NCBI RefSeq assembly: GCF_020831405.1
Contig: NZ_JAJHPU010000019.1
Location: 62,001-126,000 of the forward strand
Source of the DNA: Pseudomonas oryzagri
Lineage (GTDB): Bacteria > Pseudomonadota > Gammaproteobacteria > Pseudomonadales > Pseudomonadaceae
Direction: 5' to 3'
Length of the DNA: 64,000 bases
Numbering within the stretch: position 1 is the stretch's first letter; each line of letters opens with the position of its first letter. The notes under the pieces were generated by a model, which was given only the letters and a program-made list of their open reading frames with translations, made no database searches and was not told the DNA's origin. The position numbers were made by a program, and so were the translations under genes. Shown here piece by piece: positions 1-9,198 of the stretch.

Positions 1-236
1 ACCCCTGGTGGAACCCGGCCGCCGAGGCCCAGGCCAGCGACCGCGCCTATCGCATCGGCCAGGACAAGCCGGTGTTCGTCTACCGCCTGATCGCCCGCGG
101 CAGCGTCGAGGAGAAGATCCAGCAGCTGCAGGAAAGCAAGGCGAATCTGGCGCGCAGCGTGCTGGAGGGCGGCGGCCAGGGCGACTGGACGTTGAGCGAG
201 GCGGATCTCGACGCCCTGCTGGCGCCGCTGGCCTGA
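1..236 (+). CDS. SNF2-family helicase, C-terminal end (partial)
   Basis: The reading frame enters the window already open and ends at the TGA at 234-236. It encodes the last 77 residues of a SWI2/SNF2 DNA-dependent ATPase. The recognisable piece is helicase motif VI: a [11 protein letters not shown] segment followed by SDRAYRIGQ, which holds the arginine finger. A short helical tail ([12 protein letters not shown]) and an acidic C-terminus follow. The family remodels protein-DNA complexes in the cytoplasm. The substrate cannot be told from this fragment, and the Walker motifs lie outside the window. Confidence 0.9.
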   Translation, partial: PWWNPAAEAQASDRAYRIGQDKPVFVYRLIARGSVEEKIQQLQESKANLARSVLEGGGQGDWTLSEADLDALLAPLA

Positions 237-244
237 GGCCCGCC

Positions 245-868
245 ATGCCCTTCCCGGAGTCGCATAGCGTTCCCTGCGAATGGCGCGACTACCCGGAATG
301 GCATCGCGGCCGCCTGCGCTACGCGGTGTGGGCCCTGACGGTGGACTGCCCGCGCATCCAAGCGCGCCTCGAGCGCGCCCGGACGCACCTCGGCGCCTGG
401 CTGCACGACGACTACCGGCGCCAGGCGCACATCACCCTGTTCGTCTGCGGTTTCCCCGGCGAATCGCGGCGCTTCGACGACGACTTCCCCGCGCAACGCC
501 TCGCTGCCCAGTGCACCACCCTGCGCGCCCTCGCAGGGGGCCCCTTCGAGCTGCAGATCGGCGGGCTGGCCAGCTTTGCCAGCGCGCCCTTCCTCGAAGT
601 CGGCGATCCCCATGGCCGCTTGCCCGCGCTGCGCCAGGCGCTGGCTGCGCATGGCGCGGAAGTGCGCCAGGCGCCCTACCACGCCCATCTCACCGTCGGC
701 CTGTACGCCCGCGCGGTAGCGCGCGCCGAGCTGCAGCGGCGCCTGATCGAATTCGGCGAGGACGAACCCTTGCCACTGCGCGTGAACGAACTGCACTACG
801 TCACCTACGCCGCAACCGAGCTGTGCGGGCCACTGCGCAGCGAGCGGCGACTGATCCTGCGCGGCTAG
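245..868 (+). CDS. 2H phosphoesterase-like protein (2'-5' RNA ligase fold)
   Basis: This 207-residue protein carries two HxT-type motifs about 120 residues apart: AHITLF near residue 60 and AHLTVG near residue 149. That pair is the signature of the 2H superfamily (2'-5' RNA ligase, cyclic phosphodiesterases). The frame stays open upstream, but the ATG at 245 is chosen because it lies just after the helicase stop and the upstream frame only overlaps the helicase gene. The substrate is unknown. The 8-bp gap to the helicase gene suggests co-transcription. Confidence 0.7.
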   Translation: MPFPESHSVPCEWRDYPEWHRGRLRYAVWALTVDCPRIQARLERARTHLGAWLHDDYRRQAHITLFVCGFPGESRRFDDDFPAQRLAAQCTTLRALAGGPFELQIGGLASFASAPFLEVGDPHGRLPALRQALAAHGAEVRQAPYHAHLTVGLYARAVARAELQRRLIEFGEDEPLPLRVNELHYVTYAATELCGPLRSERRLILRG

Positions 869-892
869 CTCCAGCCGCCGCAAAGCGCCTCG

Positions 893-3049
893 CTACACCT
901 TGATCACGTAGCCGTAGGCGCGCTTGCTGCCGTCGTCCTCGCGCCGCAGGTAGACACCCTGGATTTCCGGCTCGAAGCCGGGCAGCTGGTTGATCCCCTC
1001 CTCCAGGGCCAGGAAGTACTTGAGCGCCGCGCCGCCCCATACCTCGCCGGGCACCACGCAGAGTACGCCCGGCGGATAGGGCAAGGCGCCCTCGGCGGCG
1101 ACGCGCCCGTCGATCTCGGCCAGCGGCACCAGCTCCACGTTGTTGCGCACCAGATGCTGGTTGGCCTCCCAGGGCGTCATGGCCTGCACCGGGAAGTGCT
1201 CCTTGCGGAACATCTGCTTCTGCAGCCGGTTCATGCCGTGGTGCTTGTAGAAGTCGTGCATCTCCTGGCACAGCCGCCGCAGCGTGTAGCCGGCGTACTT
1301 GTCGTGGGCGGCATGGATCGCCGGCAGCACCTCGGCCAGCGGACTGTCGTGGTCCAGGTGGCGCTCGAACTGGGCGAGATGGGAAACCAGGTGCTGCAGC
1401 TTGGCGAAATGATCCGAAGGGGTGAGCAGGAACAGGATCGAGTTCAGGTCGGCCTTCTCCGGCACGATGCCGTTGCTGCGCAGGTAGTGGGCGAGTACCG
1501 CGGCCGGCACGCCGAAGCTGGCGTAGTCGCCGTTGTCCGGGTTGATGCCGGGGGTGGTCAGCAGCATCTTGCACGGGTCGATGTAGTACTGGTCCCTGGC
1601 GTAGTCGGCGAAGTGGTGCCAGCTGTCCTCCGGCCTGAATTTGAAGAAGCGCAGGTCGTCGATGATCATCTCGGTCTCGTGCTCGGCCCACGCGTGGCCG
1701 TCGACCATCGCCGGAATGAACGGCCTGATGTACTTGCAGGTGCGCAGCATCAGCTTGCGCGCCTCCACGCCGTTCTTGATGCACTCGCGCCACAGGTTGC
1801 GCCCCGGCAATCCATCGTGCATCTGCGCGTTGACATCCAGCGCGGCGAACAGCGGATAGAACGGGCTGGTGGAGGCATGCATCATGTAGGCGTTGTTGAA
1901 CCGCTTATGGGTGCAATAGCGCTGCTGGCCCTTGATATGGCGGTCCTTCTTGTGGATCTGCGAGGTCTGCGAGAAGCCCGCCTGCTGCTTGTGCACCGAC
2001 TGGGTGACGAACAGCCCCGGATCGTTCGGCCCCAGCTCGAGCAGCAGCGGCGAGCTGTCGTGCATCATCGGGATGAACTGCTCGTAGCCGACCCAGGCCG
2101 AGTCGAACAGGATGTAGTCGCACAGGTGGCCGATGCGATCCACCACCTGGCGGGCGTCGTAGATGGTGCCGTCGTAGGTGCCGAGCTGGATCACCGCGAG
2201 ACGGAACGGCCGCTCCAGCTGCGCCCGGGCCGGATCGACCTCGGCGATCGCCGCGCGGATGTACGGCTCGTCGAAGCAGTGCGAGTCGATGCCCCCGATG
2301 AAGCCGTAGGCGTTGCGCGCCGTCTCCAGGTACACCGGCCGGGCGCCGCCGAGGACCAAGGCGCCGAGGTGGATGGACTTGTGGTTGTTGCGATCGAACA
2401 GCACCAGGTCGTCCTTGGCCAGCAGCGCGCTGGTCACCACCTTGTTCGAGGTGGAGGTGCCGTTGAGCACGAAGTAGGTCTTGTCGGCGTTGTAGATGCG
2501 CGCGGCGTTCATCTGCGCATCCCGCGCCGGTCCCTCGTGGATCAAGAGGTCGCCGAGCTTGACGTCGGCATTGCACAGGTCGGCGCGGAACACGTTCTCG
2601 CCGAAGAACTCGAAGAATGCCCGTCCCAGCGGATGGCTGCGGAAGAATTGCCCGCCCTGGTGACCGGGGCAATCGAAGGCCACGTTACCGACCTTGACGT
2701 ACTCCTTGAGCGCACGGAAGAACGGCGGATAGAGCTTCTGCGCGTAGTTCTCACCCGCCCGGGCGATGCGCTGGCCGTTGAAGTGGCGCTCGCCCTTGCC
2801 CACCTGCAGCGTGCCGGCGATGCGGGAAAGAATATCCTCCGGCACCGCCTCGCCCGGCCGCAGGGCGACGAACAGCGGGATCGGAAAGCCGGTGTGGCCG
2901 ATGCGCACCAGCACGTCGCGCGCTTCGTCCGCCATCGCCACCACGGCCCCCACGTTGGTGAAGTCGGTAGTGGCCAGATCGATCATCTCGTAGTCGAGGA
3001 TGAAGCTGTCGAACAGCGACGGCGGGCAAGCAAGCTTGAATACGGCCAT
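893..3049 (-). CDS. speC: Ornithine decarboxylase, inducible fold-III type
   Basis: The 718-residue product is a PLP-dependent fold-type-I decarboxylase that converts ornithine to putrescine in the cytoplasm, the entry step to polyamines. It follows remembered E. coli SpeC almost end to end: an N-terminal wing domain (about 1-100), the CPGHQ motif near 127, the FDSAWVGYE strand near 315 and the PLP lysine in SVHKQQAGFS at K354. The length matches SpeC rather than the longer lysine or arginine enzymes. The ATG at 3049 is chosen over the longer frame because a GGAGGAGA ribosome-binding site sits just upstream. It converges on the gene ending at 868, with only 24 bp between. Confidence 0.9.
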   Translation of the reverse strand: MAVFKLACPPSLFDSFILDYEMIDLATTDFTNVGAVVAMADEARDVLVRIGHTGFPIPLFVALRPGEAVPEDILSRIAGTLQVGKGERHFNGQRIARAGENYAQKLYPPFFRALKEYVKVGNVAFDCPGHQGGQFFRSHPLGRAFFEFFGENVFRADLCNADVKLGDLLIHEGPARDAQMNAARIYNADKTYFVLNGTSTSNKVVTSALLAKDDLVLFDRNNHKSIHLGALVLGGARPVYLETARNAYGFIGGIDSHCFDEPYIRAAIAEVDPARAQLERPFRLAVIQLGTYDGTIYDARQVVDRIGHLCDYILFDSAWVGYEQFIPMMHDSSPLLLELGPNDPGLFVTQSVHKQQAGFSQTSQIHKKDRHIKGQQRYCTHKRFNNAYMMHASTSPFYPLFAALDVNAQMHDGLPGRNLWRECIKNGVEARKLMLRTCKYIRPFIPAMVDGHAWAEHETEMIIDDLRFFKFRPEDSWHHFADYARDQYYIDPCKMLLTTPGINPDNGDYASFGVPAAVLAHYLRSNGIVPEKADLNSILFLLTPSDHFAKLQHLVSHLAQFERHLDHDSPLAEVLPAIHAAHDKYAGYTLRRLCQEMHDFYKHHGMNRLQKQMFRKEHFPVQAMTPWEANQHLVRNNVELVPLAEIDGRVAAEGALPYPPGVLCVVPGEVWGGAALKYFLALEEGINQLPGFEPEIQGVYLRREDDGSKRAYGYVIKV

Positions 3050-3244
3050 GAGGATCTCCTCCGTGGGTACGCCATCAGGCAACTCTCCAGAATCTAGTTC
3101 GTAACCTGCGGTTCGCCAGCGACACCCTGTCTGCCGGGGGAGCACCAGCGTCTGTCGCCCCTTCCCCTTGATTACCGGCGCGTACGCGGAAGTCGGGGCG
3201 ACTGATACTCTCAAATTGATTATGTTAATTTACGAAACAAAAAT

Positions 3245-3258
3245 TTATCGCTCGATAA
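3245..3258. promoter_or_regulatory. Perfect dyad in the speC / DUF1275 divergent promoter region
   Basis: The 308-bp gap 3050-3357 holds no gene. It contains an AT-rich stretch around 3210-3260, unlike its GC-rich surroundings. Inside it is the perfect inverted repeat TTATCG-CT-CGATAA. Its place between two divergent genes fits an operator or promoter element, but no regulator can be named. Confidence 0.35.
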
Positions 3259-3357
3259 GCGGGGACCTCACCTCCTGGTGATTCGCCCCCTGCCGCGGCT
3301 CGGCCGTATAATCCGCCCGTCTATCTCGCAGCCCGGACGGAGGGAATCCCCGGAGCC

Positions 3358-4122
3358 ATGCCGATCAAGTACGCCCGTCGCCTCACCGACCGTCGCCGCT
3401 CCCGGCAGAGCAACCGCCAGCTCGGCCTGTGCCTGGCGTTCATCGCCGGTGCGGCGAACGCCGGCGGTTTTCTCGCCGTGCAGCAGTACACCTCGCACAT
3501 GACCGGCATCCTCTCCTCGGTGGCCGACCATCTGGTGCTGGGCCAGAGCGAACTGGCCCTCGGCGGCATCGGCGGGCTGCTGTCCTTCGTCTCCGGCGCC
3601 ATCACCTCCACCCTGCTGATCAACTTCTCGCGCCGGCGCCGCCTGCATGGCCAGTTCGCCCTGCCGCTGCTGCTGGAGGCCGGCCTGCTGCTCTGTTTCG
3701 GCGTGCTGGGCGCGCGGCTGATGGAGATTCCCGGCTTCTTCGTGCCGCTCACCGTGATGCTGCTGTGCTTCATCATGGGTTTGCAGAACGCCATCATCAC
3801 CAAGCTCTCCAACGCGGAGATCCGCACCACCCATGTCACCGGGATGATCACCGACATCGGCATCGAGCTGGGCAAGGCGCTCTACGTCAACCGCCACGAG
3901 CGCGCGGATCAGCTGCCGGTGCGCGCCAATCGCGAGCGCCTGCGTATCAACGCCCTGCTGGTCGGCTGCTTCTTCGCCGGCGGGGTTAGCGGCGCCTTCG
4001 GCTTCCAGCACTTCGGCTTTTTCTCCACCGTGCCGCTGGCGGCGCTGCTGATGACCCTGGCGCTGGTGCCGGTGTACGACGACCTGCGCCTGGGCTGGCA
4101 ACTGTGGCGGCGCCGGCACTGA
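3358..4122 (+). CDS. YoaK/DUF1275 family inner-membrane protein
   Basis: The 254-residue protein has about six hydrophobic segments, beginning with LGLCLAFIAGAANAGGF near residue 22. The GAANAGGF and HMTGILSSVAD motifs and the later THVTGMITDIG repeat are typical of the DUF1275 (YoaK) family. These are membrane proteins of unknown function, found as single units. The ATG at 3358 follows a GGAG-containing leader. It stands apart from the efflux operon downstream (123-bp gap), so a separate role is likely. Confidence 0.8.
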   Translation: MPIKYARRLTDRRRSRQSNRQLGLCLAFIAGAANAGGFLAVQQYTSHMTGILSSVADHLVLGQSELALGGIGGLLSFVSGAITSTLLINFSRRRRLHGQFALPLLLEAGLLLCFGVLGARLMEIPGFFVPLTVMLLCFIMGLQNAIITKLSNAEIRTTHVTGMITDIGIELGKALYVNRHERADQLPVRANRERLRINALLVGCFFAGGVSGAFGFQHFGFFSTVPLAALLMTLALVPVYDDLRLGWQLWRRRH

Positions 4123-4245
4123 TAGGGCCGCCGCCAACGACGCGACAGCCACGCCGAGACGCGGCGGATAGTCTGCTTGAGCGATGGGCAAGCCACGGCG
4201 GCTCTGGTAGATAGAAGGCGGCGCCCTCGCAAACGGAAGCACGAG

Positions 4246-5319
4246 ATGAAGCAACGCAAATGGATCGGCCGCGGCCTCCTCCTCGCCGCACTCGCAGCAG
4301 GCGGCTGGCTGGTCTGGCAGGGACTGCAGCCCAAGGGCCTGGGCGAGGGCTTCGTCAGCGGCAACGGGCGCATCGAGGCCACCGAGATCGACGTGGCGAC
4401 CAAGCTGGCCGGACGCATCGCCGCCATCGAGGTCGACGAGGGCGCCTTCGTGCAGCCCGGCCAGGTGCTGGCGCGCATGGACACCGCGGTGCTGCAGGCT
4501 CAGCTCAGCCAGGCCGAGGCGCAGGTGCGCCAGGCGCAGAACGCCATCCACACCGCCCACGCCCTGGTCGCCCAGCGCGAGAGCGAGAAGGCCACGGCCG
4601 AGGCGGTGGTGCTGCAGCGCCAGGCCGAGCTGACCGCCGCGCAGAAGCGTCACCAGCGCACCGAGGCGCTGGTCAAGCGCAGCGCCATGGCCCTCCAGCA
4701 ACTCGACGACGACCTCGCCGCGCTGCAGAGCGCCCAGGCCGCGCTGGCCGCGGCGCGTGCCCAGGTGCTCTCCGACCAGGCCGCCATCGAGGCGGCGCGC
4801 TCGCAGGTGATCGAGGCCGAATCCGCCGTCGAGGCGGCCAAGGCCACGGTGACGCGCCTGCAGGCCGACATCGACGACAGCGCGCTGAAGACCGACCGCG
4901 TGGCCCGCGTGCAGTACCGCGTGGCGCAGCCCGGCGAGGTGCTGGGCGCCGGCGGCAAGGTGCTCAACCTGGTCGATCTGGCCGACGTCTACATGACCTT
5001 CTTCCTCCCCGAACGCCAGGCCGGTGTGGTCGCCCTCGGCAGCGAGGTGCGCGTGGTGCTGGATGCGGCGCCAGATTTCGTGATCCCGGCCAAGGTCAGC
5101 TACGTCGCCAGCGTCGCCCAGTTCACCCCCAAGACGGTGGAGACCGCCAGCGAGCGGGAGAAGATGATGTTCCGCGTCAAGGCGCGCATCGACCCCGAAC
5201 TGCTGCGCAAGTACCAGGACCAGGTGAAGACCGGCCTGCCCGGCATGGCCTACCTCAAGCTCGCCCCTGACGCCTCGTGGCCCGCCCATCTACAGCTGAA
5301 CGCGAACGCCGGCCAATGA
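4246..5319 (+). CDS. HlyD-family membrane fusion protein of an ABC efflux system
   Basis: The 357-residue protein starts with a basic patch and one transmembrane helix (about 8-27). A biotinyl-lipoyl half ([19 protein letters not shown]), a long alanine/glutamine-rich coiled-coil hairpin (about 90-215) and a second lipoyl half with a beta-barrel follow. This is the layout of periplasmic adaptors that bridge an inner-membrane pump to an outer-membrane channel (YhiI/HlyD type). The ATG at 4246 is preferred over an upstream in-frame ATG at 4177 because it directly precedes the membrane anchor. Its stop overlaps the next start (ATGA), so translation is probably coupled. Confidence 0.85.
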   Translation: MKQRKWIGRGLLLAALAAGGWLVWQGLQPKGLGEGFVSGNGRIEATEIDVATKLAGRIAAIEVDEGAFVQPGQVLARMDTAVLQAQLSQAEAQVRQAQNAIHTAHALVAQRESEKATAEAVVLQRQAELTAAQKRHQRTEALVKRSAMALQQLDDDLAALQSAQAALAAARAQVLSDQAAIEAARSQVIEAESAVEAAKATVTRLQADIDDSALKTDRVARVQYRVAQPGEVLGAGGKVLNLVDLADVYMTFFLPERQAGVVALGSEVRVVLDAAPDFVIPAKVSYVASVAQFTPKTVETASEREKMMFRVKARIDPELLRKYQDQVKTGLPGMAYLKLAPDASWPAHLQLNANAGQ

Positions 5320-8042
5320 CCGAGGCAAGCGTCGCCCGGCTCGACAACGTCAGCCTCGTCTACGGCAAGACCCATGCCCTCGATGGCGTCGGCCTGGAAG
5401 TTCCCGCCCGGCGCATGGTCGGCCTGATCGGTCCGGACGGCGTCGGCAAGTCCAGCCTGCTGGCGCTGGTCGCCGGCGCCCGGCAGATCCAGCAGGGCAG
5501 CGTGCAGGTGCTCGGCGGCGACATGGCCGACCAGCACCACCGCCGCGCGGTCTGCCCGCGTATCGCCTACATGCCGCAGGGCCTGGGCAGGAACCTCTAC
5601 CCCACCCTTACGGTTCTGGAGAACCTCGAGTTCTTCGCCCGCCTGTTCGGCCAGGCGCGCGCCGAGCGGCGCTGGCGGATCGACGAGCTGACCCGCAGCA
5701 CCGGCCTGCATCCCTTCCTCGACCGCCCGGCCGGCAAGCTCTCCGGCGGCATGAAGCAGAAGCTCGGCCTGTGCTGCGCGCTGATCCACGACCCCGACCT
5801 CTTGATCCTCGACGAGCCGACCACCGGCGTCGACCCGCTGTCGCGCAACCAGTTCTGGGAGCTGATCGAGCGCATCCGCGCGGACCGCCCGCAGATGAGC
5901 GTGCTGGTGGCCACCGCCTACATGGACGAGGCGCAGCGCTTCGACCATCTGGTGGCGATGGATGCCGGGCACATATTGGCCACCGGCACGCCGGACGAGC
6001 TGCTGGCGCGCACCGCAAGCAGCAATCTGGAAGAGGCCTTTATCCGTCTGCTGCCGGAGGCCAAGCGCAGCCACCACAAGGCCCTGGAGATCCCGCCGCG
6101 CCGCGCCAGCGAGGAGGTCGCCATCGAGGCGCACGGCCTGACCATGCGATTCGGCGACTTCGTGGCGGTCGACCGGGTGAACTTTCGCATCGAACGCGGG
6201 GAGATCTTCGGCTTCCTCGGCTCCAACGGCTGCGGCAAGACCACCACCATGAAGATGCTCACCGGCCTCCTGCCGGCCAGCGCGGGCGAGGCGCTGCTGT
6301 TCGGTAAGCCGGTGGATCCGCACGACCTGCTGACCCGCCAGCGGGTCGGCTACATGTCGCAGGCCTTCTCGCTGTACAGCGAGCTGAGCGTGCTGCAGAA
6401 CCTCGAGATGCACGCCCGGCTGTTCCACCTGCCCGCGCAGCGGCGCGAGATGCGCATCCGCGAGATGCTCGAGCGTTTCGAACTCGAGGACGAGGTGGAC
6501 AGCCTGCCCGACCGCCTGCCCCTGGGCGTGCGCCAGCGCCTGTCGCTGGCGGTGGCGGTGATCCACCAGCCGGAAATCCTCATCCTCGACGAACCCACCT
6601 CGGGGGTCGATCCCATCGCCCGCGACGGCTTCTGGGAGCTGCTGGTGCAGCTGTCGCGCGAGGAAGGGGTGACCATCTTCATCTCCACCCACTTCATGAA
6701 CGAGGCGCTGCGCTGCGACCGCATCTCGCTGATGCACGCAGGCAAGGTGCTGGACAGCGACACCCCGCAGGCGCTGATGGACAAGCGCGGCCTGCCGACC
6801 CTGGAAGCGACCTTCATCGCCTATCTGGAGGATGCCCTGGCCGAGGCCGGAGAGGAGCAGCCGGGCGCGACGGCCGCGACGCCGCCGGCCCGGGTCGCCG
6901 CCAGCCGAGAGCAACACGCCCGCTTCAGCCTGCGCCGTCTGCTCAGCTACAGCCGCCGCGAATCCATGGAGCTGCGCCGCGACCCGGTGCGCGCGCTGCT
7001 GGCGATGCTCGGCACCGTGCTGCTGATGTTCATCATGGGCTACGGGGTCAGCTTCGACGTGGAGAACCTGAGCTACGCCGTGCTCGACCGCGACCAGACC
7101 ACCACCAGTCAGAGCTACCTGCTGAACATCGCCGGCTCGCGCTATTTCACCGAGAAGGCGCCGCTGACCAGCCATGCCGAGCTGGACCGGCGCCTGCGCA
7201 GCGGCGAGATCAGCCTGGCCATCGAGATTCCGCCCGGCTTCGGCCGCGACCTCAAGCGTGGCGACCACCCGCAGATCGCCTTCTGGATCGACGGCGCCAT
7301 GCCGGTGCGCGCCGACACCATCCAGGGCTACGTGCAGGGCCTGCACGCCAGCTACCTGCAGGAGCTGGCCCGCGAGGCGGGGGTCGACAGCGCGCAGCCG
7401 GCCGAGGTGGCCATCCGCTACCGCTACAACCCGGACGTGCAGAGCCTGCCGGCGATGGTGCCGGCGATGATCCCGATCCTGCTGATGATGATCCCGGCGA
7501 TGCTCACCGCCCTGGGCGTGGTGCGCGAGAAGGAGCTGGGCTCGATCACCAACTTCTACGTCACGCCGACCACCCGCCTGGAGTTCCTGCTCGGCAAGCA
7601 GCTGCCCTACATCGCCCTGGCCATGGTCAACTTCTTCACCATGGTGTTGCTCGCGGTGTTCCTGATGGGCATTCCGCTCAGCGGCAGCCTGCTCACCCTG
7701 AGCCTCGGCGCCCTGCTCTACGTCACCTGCTCCACCGGCCTGGGCCTGCTGATGTCGTCGATCCTGAGCAGCCAAATCGCGGCAATCTTCGGCACCGCCA
7801 TCGCCACCCTGCTGCCGGCCATCCAGTTCTCCGGGCTGACCCACCCGGTGTCGGCGCTGGAGGGCGCCAGCGCCTTCATCGGCGGGCTGTACCCGACCAG
7901 CCACTTCCTGACCATCAGCCGCGGGGTGTTTTCCAAGGCGCTCGGCGCGGGCGATCTGCTGCCCTCCTTCGTGCCCCTGCTGGTGGCCATCCCCCTGCTG
8001 ACCCTGGCCAGCGTCGCCGGCCTGCGCAAGCAGGAGAAATGA
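5316..8042 (+). CDS. RbbA/YhiH-type ABC transporter: two ATPase domains fused to an ABC-2 permease
   Basis: This 908-residue protein has two ATP-binding domains and a C-terminal membrane domain. The first has a Walker [10 protein letters not shown] at about 39-47 and a canonical LSGGMKQ signature. The second has a Walker [10 protein letters not shown] at about 302-310, but its signature reads [10 protein letters not shown], so the ABC motif is degenerate; its Walker [13 protein letters not shown] is intact. Residues from about 540 form an ABC-2 permease with a large periplasmic loop and five to six C-terminal helices. It should power export with the adaptor upstream and the permease downstream. 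In E. coli, RbbA was named as a ribosome-associated ATPase, but the operon here argues for efflux. Confidence 0.85.
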   Translation: MTEASVARLDNVSLVYGKTHALDGVGLEVPARRMVGLIGPDGVGKSSLLALVAGARQIQQGSVQVLGGDMADQHHRRAVCPRIAYMPQGLGRNLYPTLTVLENLEFFARLFGQARAERRWRIDELTRSTGLHPFLDRPAGKLSGGMKQKLGLCCALIHDPDLLILDEPTTGVDPLSRNQFWELIERIRADRPQMSVLVATAYMDEAQRFDHLVAMDAGHILATGTPDELLARTASSNLEEAFIRLLPEAKRSHHKALEIPPRRASEEVAIEAHGLTMRFGDFVAVDRVNFRIERGEIFGFLGSNGCGKTTTMKMLTGLLPASAGEALLFGKPVDPHDLLTRQRVGYMSQAFSLYSELSVLQNLEMHARLFHLPAQRREMRIREMLERFELEDEVDSLPDRLPLGVRQRLSLAVAVIHQPEILILDEPTSGVDPIARDGFWELLVQLSREEGVTIFISTHFMNEALRCDRISLMHAGKVLDSDTPQALMDKRGLPTLEATFIAYLEDALAEAGEEQPGATAATPPARVAASREQHARFSLRRLLSYSRRESMELRRDPVRALLAMLGTVLLMFIMGYGVSFDVENLSYAVLDRDQTTTSQSYLLNIAGSRYFTEKAPLTSHAELDRRLRSGEISLAIEIPPGFGRDLKRGDHPQIAFWIDGAMPVRADTIQGYVQGLHASYLQELAREAGVDSAQPAEVAIRYRYNPDVQSLPAMVPAMIPILLMMIPAMLTALGVVREKELGSITNFYVTPTTRLEFLLGKQLPYIALAMVNFFTMVLLAVFLMGIPLSGSLLTLSLGALLYVTCSTGLGLLMSSILSSQIAAIFGTAIATLLPAIQFSGLTHPVSALEGASAFIGGLYPTSHFLTISRGVFSKALGAGDLLPSFVPLLVAIPLLTLASVAGLRKQEK

Positions 8043-8043
8043 C

Positions 8044-9159
8044 ATGCGCGCCCTCGGCAACATCCTCCAGCTCGGCCTCAAGGAACTGCGCAGCCTGTAC
8101 CGCGATCCGGCGCTGGTGGTGCTGATCGTCTACTCCTTCACCTTGGCGATCTACTCCAGCGCCACCGCCATCCCCGAGGCGCCGCACCGCGCCACCATCG
8201 CCGTGGTCGACGAGGACCGCTCGCCGGTCTCGCAGCGCCTGCTCAACGCCTTCCAGCTGCCCTACTTCGTGCCGCCGGTGTACATCGACCACGCGCAGAT
8301 GGACAGCGGCATGGACGACGGCCGCTACACCTTCACCCTGAACATCCCGCCGGGCTTCCAGGAAGACCTGCTCGCCGGGCGCCGTCCGGCCATCCAGCTC
8401 AACGTCGACGCCACCCAGGTCAGCCAGGCGTTCACCGGCGCCGGTCACATCCAGCAGATCATCGCCAGCGAGGTCGCCGAGTTCGCCCAGCGCTACCGCA
8501 GCGTCGCGGCCCTGCCGGTGGAGACGGTGGTGCGCACGGCCTTCAACCCCAACCTGACCCGCGCCTGGTTCGGCGCGGTCAACGAGGTGGTCAACCAGAT
8601 CACCATGCTGGCGATGATCCTCACCGGCGCGGCGCTGATCCGCGAGCGCGAGCACGGCACCATCGAGCACCTGCTGGTGATGCCGGTCACCCCCATCGAG
8701 ATCATGCTCGGCAAGGTCTGGGCGATGGGCCTGGTGGTGCTGGCCGCGGCATCCTTCTCGCTGGCCGTGGTGGTGCGCGGCTGGCTGGACATCCCGCTGC
8801 AGGGCTCGCTGGCGCTGTTCATCGGCGCTTGCGCCCTGCACCTGTTCGCCACCACCTCGATGGGCATCTTCTTCGGCACGGTGGCGCGCTCGATGCCGCA
8901 GCTGGGCCTGCTGACCATCCTGGTGATGATCCCGCTGCACATCCTCTCCGGCGGCGTCACCCCGCGCGAGAGCATGCCCGAGCTGGTCCAGCAGGTGATG
9001 CTGGTCGCGCCCACCACCCATTTCGTCCAGTTGTCCCAGGCCATCCTGTTCCGCAGCGCCGGCCTGGATATCGTCTGGCCGCAGTTTCTGGCCGTGGCGG
9101 CGATCGGCGCGGCCTTCTTCGCCGCCGCCCTCGGCCGCCTGCGCAAGTCGCTGCAGTAA
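8044..9159 (+). CDS. ABC-2 type permease (YhhJ-like)
   Basis: The 371-residue protein has one N-terminal helix (about 20-40), a periplasmic domain of about 140 residues and a block of five to six helices from residue 180. The IREREHGTIEHLLVMP segment is the usual cytoplasmic loop of ABC-2 permeases. The ATG is separated from the preceding TGA by one base. It pairs with the permease half of the fused ATPase gene to complete a heteromeric pore. The substrate is unknown; related systems export drugs or hydrophobic compounds. Confidence 0.85.
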   Translation: MRALGNILQLGLKELRSLYRDPALVVLIVYSFTLAIYSSATAIPEAPHRATIAVVDEDRSPVSQRLLNAFQLPYFVPPVYIDHAQMDSGMDDGRYTFTLNIPPGFQEDLLAGRRPAIQLNVDATQVSQAFTGAGHIQQIIASEVAEFAQRYRSVAALPVETVVRTAFNPNLTRAWFGAVNEVVNQITMLAMILTGAALIREREHGTIEHLLVMPVTPIEIMLGKVWAMGLVVLAAASFSLAVVVRGWLDIPLQGSLALFIGACALHLFATTSMGIFFGTVARSMPQLGLLTILVMIPLHILSGGVTPRESMPELVQQVMLVAPTTHFVQLSQAILFRSAGLDIVWPQFLAVAAIGAAFFAAALGRLRKSLQ

Positions 9160-9198
9160 TGGATAATCCGCAAATCAGGAACAAAAGGAAGCATTATC

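Noticed and set aside
3268-5289. A 673-codon minus-strand frame across the DUF1275 and HlyD genes
   Set aside because: Same antisense artefact; no domain and no ribosome-binding site.
5250-8081. A 943-codon open frame opposite the ABC fusion gene
   Set aside because: It mirrors a well-supported gene in a GC-rich genome; its product is low-complexity (Gln, His, Ala, Arg-rich) without any domain.
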